A stretch of 5,001 nucleotides of DNA from Candidatus Aegiribacteria sp. Its GTDB lineage: Bacteria > Fermentibacterota > Fermentibacteria > Fermentibacterales > Fermentibacteraceae. The notes under the pieces are model-generated. The model had not been told where the DNA came from and did no database searches. It saw only the letters and a program-made list of their open reading frames with translations. The stretch covers positions 1 to 5,001 of the forward strand of contig DAOWAG010000116.1 of the NCBI GenBank assembly GCA_030634715.1, read 5' to 3'. A program made the position numbers and the translations under genes. Positions 1 through 5,001 of this stretch are shown here, piece after piece; the stretch's first letter is position 1; each line of letters opens with the position of its first letter.

Positions 1-243
1 CTGAAGAAGTAGATACAGTTCTTTACTCTCTGTCCCGCATTATTCCTTCCATCCCACAGAACACTGTGCACACCGGAAGTTGAAAACCGATCAGTAAGCG
101 TAAAGACCAACAGGGAACTTGATTATCAACAATCGCGGGATCGGCTCACGGAATAGTTCATCTATTCCTTTTAACCTTAATCTCTTCCACTGTAGTTAAT
201 AATAGTGAATGAAATTCTGCAGGGTCAACGTCATTAATCAGAT
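1..243. other. Gene-free stretch, possible gene remnant on minus strand
   Basis: I see no supportable gene, RNA or repeat here. On the minus strand, two short open stretches in different frames look mildly protein-like. The first covers about 241-158 and reads LINDVDPAEFHSLLLTTVEE before ending in TGA. The second covers about 172-91, reads GIDELFREPIPRLL and also ends in TGA. They meet near an AAAA run at about 169-173, so a frameshifted remnant of one gene is possible. Neither has a start codon with a ribosome binding site, and I recognise no family. The bases CTGAAGAAGTAG at 1-12 could be the last codons of a rightward gene entering from the left, but nothing confirms it. Confidence 0.3.
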
Positions 244-263
244 GTGGATGGTAAGGCTGGATT

Positions 264-288
264 GAGCCCGTCTATTGAAGACGGGCTC
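264..288 (-). terminator. Hairpin downstream of the candidate selenoprotein gene
   Basis: A perfect 9-bp inverted repeat (GAGCCCGTC / GACGGGCTC) with a 7-base loop lies 12 bases beyond the stop codon of the minus-strand gene at 301-549. Stem strength and position fit a transcription terminator or a 3'-end stabilising hairpin for that gene. No T-run follows on the minus strand (AATCC instead), so it is not a canonical intrinsic terminator. The stem is what I see; the role is inferred from its place. Confidence 0.55.
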
Positions 289-300
289 GCGGGACAGCAA

Positions 301-549
301 TCACCATGCAGCTGCGAAGTGTTCGGTAACCGGTTCCATCTTATCGAAGGGTGTTCCGGCTTTGTCGAAGAGTTCCTTCAGACTATCGAGGGAGGGAGCG
401 TTCCAGCAGCAGCAGACAAATCCTTCATCCCGGTTCGTGTATGCACGATCCATGTTCATTTCGCTTCCACCGGAAGCTTCAATGACTCTGGCTCAGGATC
501 TGTCTATTTCCTCAGGTGAGAGCTTCGGCATTGTTACCAGGTATTTCAT
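301..549 (-). CDS. DUF4242 / SCO4226-like protein with in-frame TGA at codon 19, candidate selenoprotein
   Basis: This is an 82-residue protein if the TGA at 495-493 is read through. It starts at ATG 549, with GGAGG at 561-557 and a 7-base spacer. Eighteen codons follow (MKYLVTMPKLSPEEIDRS), then TGA, then an open frame to TGA at 303-301. The part after the TGA has the DUF4242 signature: DRAYTNRDEGFVCCCWNAPS (residues 34-53), then an amphipathic helix with LKELFDKAGTPFDK (57-70). These small ferredoxin-like-fold proteins include the nickel-binding SCO4226 of Streptomyces; most have no known function. From memory, some members carry Cys in the first helix near residue 19, which would fit selenocysteine there. 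Cys46-48 could be redox partners. A promoter, a SECIS-like hairpin and a 3' hairpin are all in place. Family call is fairly sure. Selenocysteine is inferred; a TGG/CGA/TGC-to-TGA mutation or base-call error would give a pseudogene or artefact instead. Confidence 0.65.
456..485 (-). promoter_or_regulatory. Candidate bacterial SECIS element just after the in-frame TGA
   Basis: Read on the minus strand, this is a two-tier hairpin. The lower stem is UCAUU/AAUGA (5 bp), followed by a small GAA/GA internal loop, an upper stem GCUUCC/GGAAGC (6 bp), and a three-base apical loop GGU. The lower stem begins 7 bases after the TGA at 495-493, and the apical loop begins after 21 bases. Known bacterial SECIS elements lie within the coding region right after the UGA. 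They have a short apical loop with G in its first two positions, roughly 16-37 bases from the UGA, and bind the elongation factor SelB. The geometry here fits; SelB binding is inferred. Confidence 0.55.
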
Positions 550-615
550 AGAGATACCTCCATTTCAGCTGCAGCAGAAGTGATGCTGATTGCTGCTTAA
601 CAAGTACCTAGCAAT

Positions 616-644
616 ATTTAACAACAATCAGTCGTGAATGTCAA
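616..644 (-). promoter_or_regulatory. Promoter for the leftward DUF4242 gene
   Basis: On the minus strand a perfect -35 TTGACA (644-639) is followed after 17 bases by TTAAAT (621-616). TAAATA (620-615) at 18 bases is an alternative -10. Transcription would start near 608, giving a leader of about 60 bases before the ATG at 549. An intact promoter argues that this gene is not simply dead DNA. It faces away from the ars promoter, with about 80 bases between the two -35 boxes. Confidence 0.55.
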
Positions 645-721
645 GTTACAAAATTGAACTGTGAAGGATGATGCGGCTGGAATCCTGTCGAACATGGATT
701 CTCTATTGAGATGAGGAAAAG

Positions 722-750
722 TTGACAGGTTTCTGGTTCAGAATTATTAA
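722..750 (+). promoter_or_regulatory. Promoter of the arsR-acr3 operon
   Basis: A perfect -35 TTGACA (722-727), a 17-base spacer and a -10-like TATTAA (745-750) lie upstream of arsR. The predicted start near 757 falls on the palindrome at 757-768, an arrangement in which a bound repressor blocks initiation. A perfect TATAAT also occurs at 770-775, but its -35 (TTAATT) is weak and its transcript would begin after the arsR ribosome binding site. I therefore favour the upstream pair. Confidence 0.65.
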
Positions 751-756
751 TTAGTC

Positions 757-768
757 AGTTAGCTAACT
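757..768. promoter_or_regulatory. Palindromic operator, likely ArsR site
   Basis: AGTTAGCTAACT is a perfect 12-bp palindrome, flanked by a further matching TTA (751-753) and TAA (772-774) after three unpaired positions. It sits just after the -10 box and before the arsR ribosome binding site. ArsR/SmtB dimers bind imperfect dyads at their own promoters, so autorepression released by As(III) or Sb(III) is the expected mechanism. The palindrome is directly visible; assigning ArsR as its ligand is inference from position. Confidence 0.6.
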
Positions 769-788
769 ATATAATGGGAGAAGATCAG

Positions 789-1181
789 ATGAACAGAATG
801 GTGTCACTATTCAAGGCTCTGTCAGACTGGAACCGTCAGAGAATTCTCGCAGCTCTTACCCTGCAAGATGAACTGTGTGCCTGCCAGATTACTGAACTGC
901 TTCAGGTGTCCGGCGCTACAACATCAAGACACCTGGCAATCCTCAACGCCGCCGGTCTGATACACAACAGGAAAGAAGGGCGCTGGGTTTACTACAAACT
1001 TGCAGAGCCACAGGAATTGAAAGTTCTGATGGACTGGATGAAAGATGAGTTCGCAAGGTCCGAGGATCTGGCTGATGATCGGATCTCTCTGAAAAAAATC
1101 ACAACATTCGCACCGGAAGACATCTGCAGGAAACAGCGGGGAGAGCAGTGCTGCCCGAAGCAGAAAGATGAGGATAGATGA
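789..1181 (+). CDS. arsR: ArsR-family arsenite-responsive repressor
   Basis: This 130-residue winged-helix repressor of the ArsR/SmtB family binds its own promoter and lets go when As(III) or Sb(III) binds. The start of helix 3 carries [12 protein letters not shown] (residues 27-38), matching the ELCVCDL metalloregulatory motif of E. coli ArsR, with Cys30 and Cys32 as thiol ligands. The recognition helix is [12 protein letters not shown] (41-52), and the wing is [11 protein letters not shown] (61-71). The C-terminal tail has Cys113, Cys121 and Cys122 ([13 protein letters not shown]), a pattern seen in longer ArsR proteins that may add a third thiol. I chose ATG 789 because GGGAG at 776-780 lies 8 bases ahead. 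ATG 774 in the same frame would add five residues but has no ribosome binding site and overlaps the TATAAT. The gene overlaps acr3 by ATGA, so the two are probably translationally coupled. Confidence 0.92.
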   Translation: MNRMVSLFKALSDWNRQRILAALTLQDELCACQITELLQVSGATTSRHLAILNAAGLIHNRKEGRWVYYKLAEPQELKVLMDWMKDEFARSEDLADDRISLKKITTFAPEDICRKQRGEQCCPKQKDEDR

Positions 1182-2377
1182 TGAGTACTGTTCCTGTTAG
1201 AAGAATGACTAACGTATTTGAACGCTTCCTGACTCTTTGGGTAGGTCTTTGCATTATAGGAGGGATACTGCTCGGAAAGATTGCCCCTGATCTTGCAAAA
1301 GCTCTGGATGGAATGGCAGTAAGAGTAAACGGGGCGCCTGTAGTCTCCATTCCTATCGCTATTTGTCTTTTCTTCATGATGTATCCCATAATGGTGAAAA
1401 TCGATTTTGCCAGCATTATCAAGGCCGGGAAGAGCGGGAAACCCGTTTTTCTGACACTGTTCATAAACTGGTGTATTAAACCATTTACTATGTACGCCAT
1501 TTCAATGCTTTTTCTGGGTATACTTCTAAAATCCTTCATCGGTGTTGACGCAATTGACTTCATCAAAATGCCCTTCGGTCTTGATCTTCCTGTCGGAGCA
1601 CTTCACGGAGCCGGTACAGTGGTTATTCATGAAGGCGTAAAAATGCTGCAGGTTCCACTCTGGCGAAGCTATTTTGCGGGATGCATTCTGCTGGGGATAG
1701 CGCCATGTACTGCAATGGTGCTTGTCTGGGGTTATCTTGCCAGGGGCAACAGCGCGTTGACCCTGGTCATGGTGGCGATCAACTCTCTGACAATGCTTGT
1801 TCTTTATGGTGTACTCGGCGGATTCCTTCTTGGAGTAGGCAAGCTCCCGGTGCCCTGGCAGGCTCTGCTCCTGTCAGTTGGAGTCTATGTTGCGCTGCCG
1901 CTTATCGCAGGTTTTTTCTCCAGAAAATGGATCATCGCGGCAAAGGGTGAAACATGGTTCAAGAAGAAATTCCTTCATGTGCTTACACCAATCACTATCT
2001 CTGCTCTGCTTCTTACTCTGATTCTGCTTTTCAGTTTCAAGGGAGAAGTGATCCTCGCCAATCCTCTGACCATCCTCTGGATATCTATTCCGCTGTTCCT
2101 CCAGACAGTGCTAATTTTTACTCTGGGTTATGCAGCAGCAAAATTGTTAAAACTCAGTTATGAGAATGCTGCTCCCGCAGCCCTGATAGGAGCTTCAAAC
2201 CACTTTGAGGTGGCTATAGCCACAGCAGTTATGCTGTTCGGGCTTTCTTCAGGAGCTGCCCTGGCAACTGTAGTGGGAGTGCTGATCGAAGTACCGGTGA
2301 TGCTCATGCTGGTCGGGGTGTGCAAACGGACTACAGGGTGGTTCAAAACAGCAGAGATACAGGAAGCTGTGTCATGA
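1178..2377 (+). CDS. acr3: Acr3-type arsenite efflux permease
   Basis: This 399-residue inner-membrane protein has about ten hydrophobic helices. It exports arsenite (in some members antimonite), driven by the proton gradient, and belongs to the Acr3 branch of the BART/BASS superfamily. Diagnostic stretches are FINWCIKPF (95-103), [12 protein letters not shown] (173-184) with the essential cysteine at 177, [13 protein letters not shown] (338-350) with the conserved glutamate at 344, and [10 protein letters not shown] (367-376). The APCTAMV and IGASN forms resemble the proteobacterial and clostridial Acr3 branch rather than the ARCIAMV form of Bacillus. Between helices near 118 and 165 there is an extra loop of roughly 35 residues compared with Acr3 proteins I remember. 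ATG 1178 overlaps the arsR stop; ATG 1181, seven bases after GAGG (1170-1173), is an equally good start one codon later. No arsC, arsA or arsM is visible alongside, so the pair would handle As(III) directly. Confidence 0.93.
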   Translation: MMSTVPVRRMTNVFERFLTLWVGLCIIGGILLGKIAPDLAKALDGMAVRVNGAPVVSIPIAICLFFMMYPIMVKIDFASIIKAGKSGKPVFLTLFINWCIKPFTMYAISMLFLGILLKSFIGVDAIDFIKMPFGLDLPVGALHGAGTVVIHEGVKMLQVPLWRSYFAGCILLGIAPCTAMVLVWGYLARGNSALTLVMVAINSLTMLVLYGVLGGFLLGVGKLPVPWQALLLSVGVYVALPLIAGFFSRKWIIAAKGETWFKKKFLHVLTPITISALLLTLILLFSFKGEVILANPLTILWISIPLFLQTVLIFTLGYAAAKLLKLSYENAAPAALIGASNHFEVAIATAVMLFGLSSGAALATVVGVLIEVPVMLMLVGVCKRTTGWFKTAEIQEAVS

Positions 2378-2415
2378 GAAGGTGACCGGATTGAAGAGAA
2401 AGGGGAGCTTCTCCT

Positions 2416-2565
2416 ATGAATGTCCCCGGCAAAAGAGAGATACGCAGGTGGTGCGATGTCATCTTACCCGGATTTCTTTTCATGAGCTGTTGCAGTATAG
2501 TACAATTTGATTTTTCTGAAGGAAGTATCGAGACTATGTTAAATGCAAAGGGGTTTATAGAATGA
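2416..2565 (+). CDS. Small 49-residue protein, unknown function
   Basis: A short frame fills most of the gap between acr3 and the barrel gene. It opens at ATG 2416, with AGGGGAG at 2401-2407 and an 8-base spacer. It ends at TGA 2563-2565, overlapping the next gene's ATG by four bases (ATGA), which is typical of coupled translation. The product has a basic start (KREIRR, 6-11), a hydrophobic stretch with CDVILPGFLFMSCC (13-26) and an acidic, uncharacterised tail. LFMSC could be a poor lipobox, with Cys25 as the lipidated residue. I recognise no family. Good ribosome binding site and overlap favour a real gene; its shortness and the possibility of chance keep confidence low. Confidence 0.35.
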   Translation: MNVPGKREIRRWCDVILPGFLFMSCCSIVQFDFSEGSIETMLNAKGFIE

Positions 2566-3239
2566 AATACTTGTTCGTTCTTCTTATTCTGTCCGCCGGA
2601 GTGTTCGCACAGGACGAGGATGCAGCACCAGTCGAGGAAGTTGTAATAGTCGAAGAAGCTGTAACAGAGGAAAGTGCTTCTGAGGCGCAGGTGTTTGGCG
2701 AGGGTCAGGTCTCCTCGGCCAATATCTCTCCGTTCTTTCGTGTAGGAGCTGGTCTAGGTATGCAGATACATCAAGGCGGAGTGTGGTATCGCGATGAATC
2801 TCAAACCCAGTGGCATGGTGGCGAGTGGGAGGGCTTCAACGCTGGTGTGACGAACATATCCATGGGAGTTCTGGTACGTTCAGTAGAATGCACATTTACA
2901 CTTGACAATACAACTGCGTGGTTTAACACACAGGGTCACTGGGGCGATGATCCTCTTGCAGCCAGTTCGGTGACAGCTCTCATGGCGACATGGTACCCGT
3001 CCACCGACTGGTCTGTGGGTGGAGGATTCGGTGTTTTCATGCTTGGAACACCCTTTAACGCGTATGGGACTCTTACAGGTCCAGCGGGTATGGCAAGTTT
3101 CGGCAGAAGAATCGCAGAAGATGTTTTTGTTGAGGCCAGGCTGTTCATGGGAACGATCGCTCAGGATCAAAGTCTGATCTCCGATGCCAGCTTTGTTATT
3201 GGAGCCAATGTAGTCGTAAATGCCGATCTGATTTTCTGA
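2562..3239 (+). CDS. Outer-membrane beta-barrel protein with signal peptide
   Basis: This 225-residue exported protein has a classic signal peptide (MKYLFVLLILSAGVFA), with cleavage expected after Ala16. An acidic Glu/Val-rich linker follows (about 17-46), then a glycine- and aromatic-rich region of alternating hydrophobic residues (52-225) such as FFRVGAGLGMQIH (58-70) and SVGGGFGVFML (151-161). The last strand, FVIGANVVVNADLIF, ends in Phe, the usual C-terminal signal recognised by the Bam complex. Size suggests a small barrel of about eight strands, in the broad OmpA/OmpW-like class, but no specific family is recognisable. Start ATG 2562 has AAAGGGG at 2547-2553 with an 8-base spacer. I see no strong promoter of its own between acr3 and this gene, so readthrough from the ars operon or the small upstream frame is possible. 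Function unknown; a link to arsenic is not shown. Confidence 0.72.
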   Translation: MKYLFVLLILSAGVFAQDEDAAPVEEVVIVEEAVTEESASEAQVFGEGQVSSANISPFFRVGAGLGMQIHQGGVWYRDESQTQWHGGEWEGFNAGVTNISMGVLVRSVECTFTLDNTTAWFNTQGHWGDDPLAASSVTALMATWYPSTDWSVGGGFGVFMLGTPFNAYGTLTGPAGMASFGRRIAEDVFVEARLFMGTIAQDQSLISDASFVIGANVVVNADLIF

Positions 3240-3372
3240 CAGCTCCCTTTTGATCAGGAGCGAGACCTGCGTTCTGTGACACTTACGCCAGGTATCGTCA
3301 TAACAGTGTAGAATCCTGGTTGTATTTCGCGCAGATTGTGAATACTGTGCATTCGAGCGCAGAAGAGGTGAT

Positions 3373-3480
3373 ATGAAAAATATTTCAGTATTGTTCATTG
3401 CATTATTGATATCAATTCTTGCATTGTTTTCGCTGGCATGCGAGTTTCCAGCACAATCGAATGGTGAAGGAGGCGGTTGA
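3373..3480 (+). CDS. Tiny putative lipoprotein, 35 residues
   Basis: ATG 3373 follows GAGGTGAT, an eight-base match to the 16S anti-Shine-Dalgarno sequence. The product is almost entirely a secretion signal: basic start MKN, a long hydrophobic core (ISVLFIALLISILALFS), then LAC with Cys23 as likely lipidated residue. After processing only about 13 residues remain (CEFPAQSNGEGGG). Such minimal lipoproteins, like entericidin-type peptides, exist in many bacteria, but this one matches none I know. The lipobox (S-L-A-C) is slightly off the usual L-[AS]-[GA]-C. The strong ribosome binding site and clear signal architecture support a real gene. Its closest neighbour upstream is the barrel gene, 133 bases away. 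Confidence 0.5.
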   Translation: MKNISVLFIALLISILALFSLACEFPAQSNGEGGG

Positions 3481-3523
3481 GGTTTTACACAAACACTTCA
3501 GGATGAAGATATGATTGCCTGTA

Positions 3524-3539
3524 AAAGCTCGCCAGCTTT
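3524..3539. terminator. Small hairpin between converging genes
   Basis: AAAGCT and AGCTTT form a 6-bp stem with a CGCC loop, in the 66-base gap between the tiny lipoprotein gene and the converging propeller gene. Position suits a bidirectional terminator. The stem is short and half A/T, and no clear T-run follows on either strand, so this is a weak call. Confidence 0.3.
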
Positions 3540-3546
3540 CTGTGAA

Positions 3547-5001
3547 TTACCTGCTGATAACCAGCTTCCCGGCAGCTGAACCTCCTTCTGTCGATAACCT
3601 GTAGAAGTACACACCGTTCCCAAGATTAATATCCCCTGCGATATTCTGCTCTCCTGAACTCAGAACCCCCTCGTATAGATTCATGACCCTGTGTCCGCTG
3701 ATGTCGAAGATATCGAGGGATACAAGCCCCTGATCTGGCAGAACAAAACTGAAGACAACAGATCCTGCGGCAGGATTCGGATAAACCCGGTCGATAGCGA
3801 GGTCTGAATAGGCTTGAGGTGATCCCCCTTCAAGACCGGTAAAATCGATCTCGGCGAAGTAGACATCAGTACCTGAACCGAAATAATTTGCGTGTACATG
3901 CTTGCCGGATGCGGATATGTAGTTACCATCCGGTGTGATATCAACATGGAAGATTGATCCGGGCGTGTCTATTGTGAAGGCAGGTATTGAAGGGTAATTA
4001 TCATCCATCACGCAGACTTCCGGACCTCCACCATACTGGCATCCCCATGAGCCTATCACCAGCCATCTTCCATCCTCGGAGCAATCCATCCACTCCACCA
4101 AATCCTGGTAGCCTCCGCTGCCTGTTGGGTAGTCATAGGTCCAGATCGGGTCTGAGCTGGAGATATCGTGACGGGTAATTCGATTTGTCAGATAACTGCT
4201 CTTGTAGCACCCGAAATATATTGTGGCGTTGTCATCCGCAACTGCGGCTCCACCGGCATAATAACCGCTCACCGACCTGGACCATTCGAGATTGTAAGAT
4301 GATCCGTCCCAAACGGCGACACGAATGGAAGTGAATCCATAGGCTACAACAGAACCGTCTGCGGAAACCCCGAAGCAGTCGGTGGAAGCAGCCAAATAGT
4401 AAGAATCCTCCAGGACACCGGTGGCTGTATCCACTCTGTACAGCGTTGCGGTACGGAAGATGCACTTTGAACCATCTTCCGTCAGCCTGACCTGTCTGGG
4501 AAGAGATGTAACCGATGGATCTTCATATATCGCAATCGGTACGTTGCTGCTTTCGCTGAAAAACAGCAATGCCAGATGACTGTCGATAAGGCAGCCGACT
4601 GCCAGTATCGTTCCATCATCGGAACATGTGAACCTGCCAGGATTATCCACCGAACCGGGATCAATGATACCCGTACCGATGTAGGTCCATATTGGAGTTG
4701 CCGATGAATGGTCATACTTACTTATTTCACAGTTGTTCTCCGAGACCAGCCAGTCATCGTCAGGATAGCCAGGAGTTCCGTTGTCGTTGTAGATGGAATA
4801 CTTGAAAATTGAATAGAAGATATCATTGCTCTCAGACGCAGCTGTACCTGTTCCGAGGAATAACACGTATTCGTCAGGTCCTACGGCAGGATCCGCAGTC
4901 TCCCAGATTGGAACCCCGTTTCCCGTAATACCTTCGAACATCTTCCCCCCTCCGAACCAGCCTCCGCTGAACACGTAACCTGCATTGTAACCGATGGGGG
5001 C
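3547..5001 (-). CDS. Secreted beta-propeller protein with T9SS sorting domain, 5' end missing
   Basis: The frame is open through the right edge of the window (upstream codons read APIGYNAGYV), so the start and signal peptide lie outside. GTG 4974 is an internal codon, not a believable start. Numbering from that GTG, about 475 residues are seen. Repeats of the type x-D-G recur every 40-50 residues: SDDGTILAVG (118), TEDGSKCIF (165), SADGSVVAYG (204), SEDGRWLVIG (299) and TPDGNYISASG (347), with a weaker VADDNATIYFG (246). These mark WD40/YVTN-like propeller blades. The last 80 residues are a T9SS type A sorting domain: VYPNPAAG (397-404), LDIFDISGHRV (420-430), LGNGVYFYRL (451-460) and a final GKLVISR. 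In T9SS bacteria this domain takes the protein across the outer membrane and is cleaved for attachment or release. Ligand or substrate of the propeller is unknown. Confidence 0.85.
   Translation of the reverse strand, partial: APIGYNAGYVFSGGWFGGGKMFEGITGNGVPIWETADPAVGPDEYVLFLGTGTAASESNDIFYSIFKYSIYNDNGTPGYPDDDWLVSENNCEISKYDHSSATPIWTYIGTGIIDPGSVDNPGRFTCSDDGTILAVGCLIDSHLALLFFSESSNVPIAIYEDPSVTSLPRQVRLTEDGSKCIFRTATLYRVDTATGVLEDSYYLAASTDCFGVSADGSVVAYGFTSIRVAVWDGSSYNLEWSRSVSGYYAGGAAVADDNATIYFGCYKSSYLTNRITRHDISSSDPIWTYDYPTGSGGYQDLVEWMDCSEDGRWLVIGSWGCQYGGGPEVCVMDDNYPSIPAFTIDTPGSIFHVDITPDGNYISASGKHVHANYFGSGTDVYFAEIDFTGLEGGSPQAYSDLAIDRVYPNPAAGSVVFSFVLPDQGLVSLDIFDISGHRVMNLYEGVLSSGEQNIAGDINLGNGVYFYRLSTEGGSAAGKLVISR

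Noticed and set aside
244..583. Two overlapping plus-strand open frames of 91 and 102 codons
   Set aside because: They are antisense shadows of the minus-strand DUF4242 gene. They lack ribosome binding sites and their products look like low-complexity nonsense.
770..775. Perfect TATAAT just upstream of arsR as the main -10 box
   Set aside because: The matching -35 position is weak and the transcript would begin beyond the GGGAG ribosome binding site. TTGACA-17-TATTAA upstream fits better.
1099..1566. 155-codon minus-strand open frame opposite arsR and acr3
   Set aside because: It lies entirely over two confidently identified genes and has no family resemblance of its own.
3242..3261. GCTCC...GGAGC inverted repeat right after the barrel gene as terminator
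   Set aside because: The stem is only 5 bp with a 10-base loop and no T-run, too weak to call.
2880..3398. 172-codon minus-strand open frame opposite the barrel gene
   Set aside because: It is antisense to a gene with signal peptide and barrel features. Its product is Cys/His/Arg-rich, as expected of a shadow frame.
3478..3508. A second SECIS-like hairpin (CTTCA-GGA-TGAAG) 15 bases after the TGA of the tiny lipoprotein gene, hinting at another selenocysteine codon
   Set aside because: The stem is only 5 bp with no lower tier. The extended frame would soon run antisense into the propeller gene, and the sequence after the TGA resembles no family. It also shows that short hairpins at this distance can arise by chance.
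4972..4974. GTG as start codon of the propeller gene
   Set aside because: The frame stays open to the window edge, no ribosome binding site precedes it, and a secreted T9SS cargo should begin with a signal peptide, which is absent here.

Overview
The window looks like a chromosomal piece of a Gram-negative bacterium, probably from the FCB (Fibrobacterota-Chlorobiota-Bacteroidota) side or a related candidate phylum. This rests on a long secreted beta-propeller ending in a type IX secretion (T9SS, Por) sorting domain, an outer-membrane beta-barrel protein with a signal peptide and C-terminal Phe, and balanced base composition. TGA is used as an ordinary stop in several genes here, so the genetic code is standard.

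Left part (1-773): the first 240 bases hold no gene I can support. On the minus strand at 549-301 lies a short gene of the DUF4242 / SCO4226-like nickel-binding family, interrupted at codon 19 by an in-frame TGA. It keeps a promoter, a well-placed ribosome binding site, a family-like sequence on both sides of the TGA, and a downstream hairpin. Directly after the TGA is a two-tier hairpin with a GGU loop, at the distance and shape expected of a bacterial selenocysteine insertion element (SECIS). I read it as a candidate selenoprotein, with a recent nonsense pseudogene or a sequencing error as alternatives. This is the most interesting item in the window.

Centre (722-2377): a two-gene arsenic resistance operon is transcribed rightward, divergent from the candidate selenoprotein. 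It has a TTGACA promoter, a 12-bp palindrome as likely ArsR operator, an ArsR repressor with the Cys-x-Cys arsenite site, and an overlapping Acr3 arsenite exporter. The exporter carries an unusually long insertion before its catalytic-cysteine helix.

Right part (2378-5001): a small 49-codon frame overlaps by ATGA the start of an outer-membrane barrel gene. A tiny putative lipoprotein follows. Convergent to these, a T9SS-exported beta-propeller protein runs off the right edge, so its true start lies outside.

The arsenic genes work as a unit: ArsR senses As(III) or Sb(III) and releases the promoter, and Acr3 exports the oxyanion. The DUF4242 gene may share this stress context through its divergent promoter, but that is inference from position alone. 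The envelope genes on the right have no visible functional link to arsenic.
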